Part shown: in pieces, positions 61,827-64,000 of the stretch
Position numbering within the stretch: the stretch's first letter is position 1
Layout: every line of letters starts with the position of its first letter
Assembly (NCBI RefSeq): GCF_018688355.1
Contig: NZ_CP061317.1
Coordinates: 1,992,091 to 2,056,090 of the forward strand
Length of the DNA stretch: 64,000 nt
Direction of reading: 5' to 3'
Origin: Polynucleobacter sp. AP-Elch-400A-B2
GTDB lineage: Bacteria > Pseudomonadota > Gammaproteobacteria > Burkholderiales > Burkholderiaceae
Notes under the pieces: generated by a model
The model's database searches: none
What the model saw: only the letters and a program-made list of their open reading frames with translations
What the model was told of the DNA's origin: nothing
Program-made: the position numbers and the translations under genes

Positions 61827-62265
61827 GCAAAAGCCTATAAGGCATCATCTTGGATTTCACAAAACCCTTCTTTTGATAAAAAGACTGGGCTTTGGTATTT
61901 TCAATATCAGTTAATAAGGTAATTCGTTTACAGCCCTCTTTTTTGGCTTCGCCAATCGCATAGTCAACTAATTGAGAACCAATACCTTCACTTCTATATT
62001 TAGATAGCACAACCATATCTTCAAGAATGGCGACTTTGGCACCAAGAGCAGTAGATTCAGTAAACAGTAAATTAATCATTCCTAATATTTTTTCATCATC
62101 TCTGGCAACCAAAATGATGCCAATCTTTGGGTCAAGAATGATTTTGCTAAGGGCTTTTCTTTGAGCTTCTGAGTTAGGCTCGAACTCTGCCTCTTGATCA
62201 AAAAGAGCCTTTAATAGCTCAACGAGTTCGGGAATATCAGAGTGGATAGCCTTGGTTAATTTCAT
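61819..62265 (-). CDS. GNAT family N-acetyltransferase, cassette gene
   Basis: 148 residues. GNAT fold with VVLSKYRSEGIGSQLVDYAI (acetyl-CoA site) and a C-terminal SFYQKKGFVKSKMM. The stop codon TAG lies in repeat F. GNAT proteins and TA modules are common cargo of cassette-type elements. Single gene between copies F and G; the substrate is unknown. Confidence 0.85.
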   Translation of the reverse strand: MKLTKAIHSDIPELVELLKALFDQEAEFEPNSEAQRKALSKIILDPKIGIILVARDDEKILGMINLLFTESTALGAKVAILEDMVVLSKYRSEGIGSQLVDYAIGEAKKEGCKRITLLTDIENTKAQSFYQKKGFVKSKMMPYRLLLD

Positions 62266-62317
62266 TGGTCAATTTTAATGGGCTTGTGATCCTAGCTAAC
62301 GGAACCTCATTCGCCAG

Positions 62318-62412
62318 CCCGAAAAGAAAATGCCCCGCATAAAGCAGGGCATTATTTGAGTTTGGTGGCCCGGGGCGGAATCGAACCATAGGCCGAGGAT
62401 GGCTAATCCTGC
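62318..62412 (-). repeat. tRNA-end/terminator repeat, copy G
   Basis: Minus strand: GGATTAGCCATCCTCGGCC, TATGGTTCGATTCCGCCCCG, GGCCACCA, spacer AACTCAAAT, then AATGCCCTGC TTTA TGCGGGGCATT and TTCTTTTC. The hairpin is the same type as in copy E. Between the GNAT gene and the outer-membrane protein gene, ending about 20 bases from the stop of the latter. Confidence 0.87.
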
Positions 62413-62431
62413 TGGTTAAATGGAGCAATAA

Positions 62432-63226
62432 TTAAGGCAAAGGAATAGATAGAATTGCTTTTAGAGTAGTTTGGTCAGCGCCATGGCTAACGCCCTTACC
62501 AACGCCAGCCTGGAAAGCAATTGGTTTACCATCAAAATACATCATGGCATAAACCACATTGTTCATATTCGGATAGACAATCGGCTGATTTACTTGATTC
62601 ATATTAGTGTAGAGCTCGCTACCCAAGGCCCACTCTGAAGTTACATTACGCGAAACTCTAGTAGCTGTAGCAAATATTGGCCCTTGATGAACCTGAGGCT
62701 GAGATAGCGCCTGATCAAAAATTGGGTTAAAGGCTACTAGCCATTCATCAATATGCTTACCAACAATAAACCGCATTTCTCCGTTGTAACGGGATGGCTC
62801 ATAAGGATAGGGTGTGTTAGCTACCTCAAAATTGACACCTGCAAAAAATGAATCGCCCTTTTCCTCTTGATATGGCAACCATTTAAGTCTTGCTTTTACC
62901 CCAGCATAATTAAATGAGTTATTGTTATTAGAGTAGCTCAAATAAAATCCTGCTTCAAGGTCGTGGCCAAGGCCATAGGCCAGCTCAGGAGTCACGCGAG
63001 TATTGTTGTTATTCACGACCTCCCCGGGATAATTTTGTTGCTGATTTCCTCTTGGAGTCGTGTTTAGATGTAGCTCAAGACTATATTCGCCCTTAGCATT
63101 AATTTCATCATCATAAACTTGAATTTCGTCTTGTAGATAAGCATAAGCAAAGGAAGGAACTGCAAGAGTGAATGCAGATAGCATTCTGAGGGCCATTATG
63201 GCGCGGTGAATTTTCATTTTAGGCAA
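62432..63226 (-). CDS. Predicted outer-membrane beta-barrel protein
   Basis: 264 residues (ATG three codons later also possible). Signal peptide about residues 1-29 (cleavage near AYA-YL). The rest has alternating amphipathic strands such as YSLELHLNT, DLEAGFYLSYS and KARLKWLPYQ, an aromatic-rich pattern. It resembles small porin-like proteins of unknown function. Single gene between copies G and H. Confidence 0.65.
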   Translation of the reverse strand: MPKMKIHRAIMALRMLSAFTLAVPSFAYAYLQDEIQVYDDEINAKGEYSLELHLNTTPRGNQQQNYPGEVVNNNNTRVTPELAYGLGHDLEAGFYLSYSNNNNSFNYAGVKARLKWLPYQEEKGDSFFAGVNFEVANTPYPYEPSRYNGEMRFIVGKHIDEWLVAFNPIFDQALSQPQVHQGPIFATATRVSRNVTSEWALGSELYTNMNQVNQPIVYPNMNNVVYAMMYFDGKPIAFQAGVGKGVSHGADQTTLKAILSIPLP

Positions 63227-63268
63227 TCATAAACAAATACTTTTACTTTTGTATGTCACCTTGCCAAC

Positions 63269-63350
63269 TCAAATGAAAAAACCACTCACCAAGTGGGCTA
63301 AATGACCCTACATAGTCGGAGCGAAATCGGACGGAGCCTAAAATGCCCAA
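63269..63350 (-). repeat. tRNA-end/terminator repeat, decayed copy H
   Basis: Plus strand: AAAAAACCACTCACCAAGTG, GGCTAAATGA, then TAGTCGGAGCGAAATCGGAC, GGAGCCTAAAATGCCC. The tRNA-like half keeps GG.GCG.AATCG and GCC.A..ATGCC with many changes, and the hairpin mixes the C/D head and the A/F end. Between the outer-membrane gene and ftr1. Confidence 0.6.
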
Positions 63351-63502
63351 TCTAATTATTTACTCACGCTTGTTAGCGCTATCTTTAAACGGTCTTCTAG
63401 ATGTGATCTTGTCTGTCATAGCCACTGGAGCCTTAATCAACATTGAATAAAAAATAAAATATGAATTGCTTTTTTTATTTCTTTAATCTGCCATAAACTA
63501 AG

Positions 63503-64000
63503 TCAAGCTGAAACGCTTCTACTCCCAGAATTCTTAAGCATTTGAACGACAACATACAGCATTGGAATTACCACAATGATGTATGAGATCCAGGTACCAA
63601 TTTCTCCTTCGGGTCCATATGGTTCAGTCAATAAATGAATTCTTACGTTATCAACTAAAGGCAATACATTCGCCTCAGAAAATTCATGAATTGAATAAAC
63701 TAACAATTGCACAAAAAATAGCGACATAAAAATGGCACTAGCATTAAAAAATAGGCTTAGATTAATCTGCTTGCCATAACGAACCCAAAGTAGGGATAAG
63801 ATCGTCGCAGCAACTATTCCAAGCGCACAACCAACAAGCATTGCTTCAGTATTATTTTGTTGAGCTATTGATGCAACCAACGTGGTACTTTCAATACCCT
63901 CTCTTGAAATCATTAAAAATATAAACGCAAAAAGACCGACTCTAGAGAGGTTTTCATTTCTATTTGTAATATCACTTAACTGTTGACGAATCATTGCCCC
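63503..64000 (-). CDS. FTR1-type iron permease, C-terminal part (cut by the window end)
   Basis: At least 165 residues to the window edge, the frame staying open beyond an internal ATG at 63994. MISREGIES is the second R-E-G-x-E iron motif of FTR1, inside one of about four membrane segments seen. FTR1 permeases take up iron with a ferroxidase or EfeO/EfeB partner. Since full FTR1 has about 280 residues and a first REGLE motif at its N-terminus, the 5' part must lie to the right of the window. Confidence 0.75.
   Translation of the reverse strand, partial: GAMIRQQLSDITNRNENLSRVGLFAFIFLMISREGIESTTLVASIAQQNNTEAMLVGCALGIVAATILSLLWVRYGKQINLSLFFNASAIFMSLFFVQLLVYSIHEFSEANVLPLVDNVRIHLLTEPYGPEGEIGTWISYIIVVIPMLYVVVQMLKNSGSRSVSA

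Noticed and set aside
56700..62395. tRNA genes at the TGGTGGCCCGGGGCGGAATC sites
   Set aside because: Only the T-loop, acceptor 3' strand and CCA are present. No D-arm or anticodon arm can be found upstream, so they are tRNA-end repeats and not intact tRNA genes.
56188..63350. A classical integron array with attC sites
   Set aside because: The repeats lack paired R'/R'' core sites of the GTTRRRY/RYYYAAC type and no integron integrase is in the window; only the gene/site layout is similar.
56188..63350. A CRISPR array
   Set aside because: Repeats are about 80-95 bp, diverged, and separated by roughly 0.3 to 1.5 kb of coding DNA, with no cas genes.

Overview
The window reads as a chromosomal stretch of a betaproteobacterium of the Burkholderiaceae, most likely a Polynucleobacter-type freshwater bacterium. 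The reasons are an AT-leaning base composition (judged by eye, not computed), dense short-gap operons, and typical betaproteobacterial blocks: gatCAB, mreBCD-mrdA-rodA, metX-metW, ahcY-metF, and DksA with a cysteine-poor finger. No rRNA gene, intact tRNA gene, CRISPR array, transposase or integrase was found. The genus is an inference from gene content and family knowledge.

Region 1 (1 to about 39.1 kb) is core genome. It holds an efflux outer-membrane lipoprotein and an operon for folate, tRNA thiolation and UDP-GlcNAc synthesis (SDR, folB, ttcA, glmU, glmS, pirin). These are followed by midA, cca, an epimerase, slt and 5-formyl-THF cyclo-ligase. The activated-methyl-cycle block metK/ahcY/metF comes next. 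In it metK carries what looks like a SAM-II riboswitch starting at its transcription start, and ahcY carries an SAH riboswitch overlapping an intrinsic terminator. Then come two late lipid A acyltransferases, dapF, pyrE and xth, followed by the minus-strand series ampG-metW-metX-slmA-argB-dksA, cobW, xerC-DUF484 and gatBAC. The divergent cell-shape operon mreBCD-mrdA-rodA closes the region.

Region 2 (39.1 to 53.4 kb) is mixed housekeeping: hupB, lpxO, carbonic anhydrase, a third LpxL-like acyltransferase, a Tat-exported amidohydrolase, a pseudouridine synthase, prfC (no canonical start codon before its P-loop), small membrane and lipoproteins, MOSC, GNAT, phasin, peroxiredoxin, DUF1003 and a haloacid dehalogenase. 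Envelope functions (three LpxL paralogues, LpxO, Slt, AmpG, Mre/Rod) are prominent across regions 1 and 2.

Region 3 (53.5 to 64 kb) is accessory: Cu/Zn SOD, a secreted-repeat lipoprotein, nitroreductase and Dps, followed by the most unusual structure in the window. From about 56.2 to 63.35 kb, nine copies (seven clear, two decayed or partial) of a roughly 80-95 bp element lie in the same orientation. A full copy has a tRNA-like 3' end with encoded CCA followed by an intrinsic-terminator hairpin. Between each neighbouring pair there is exactly one gene or one toxin-antitoxin pair: winged-helix protein, CBS protein, secreted hydrolase, membrane protein, YoeB/YefM, zinc-ribbon/TPR protein, GNAT, outer-membrane protein. 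This looks like a cassette array whose boundaries are tRNA-end (att-like) repeats, with no recombinase inside the window. The window ends inside an FTR1-type iron permease gene.
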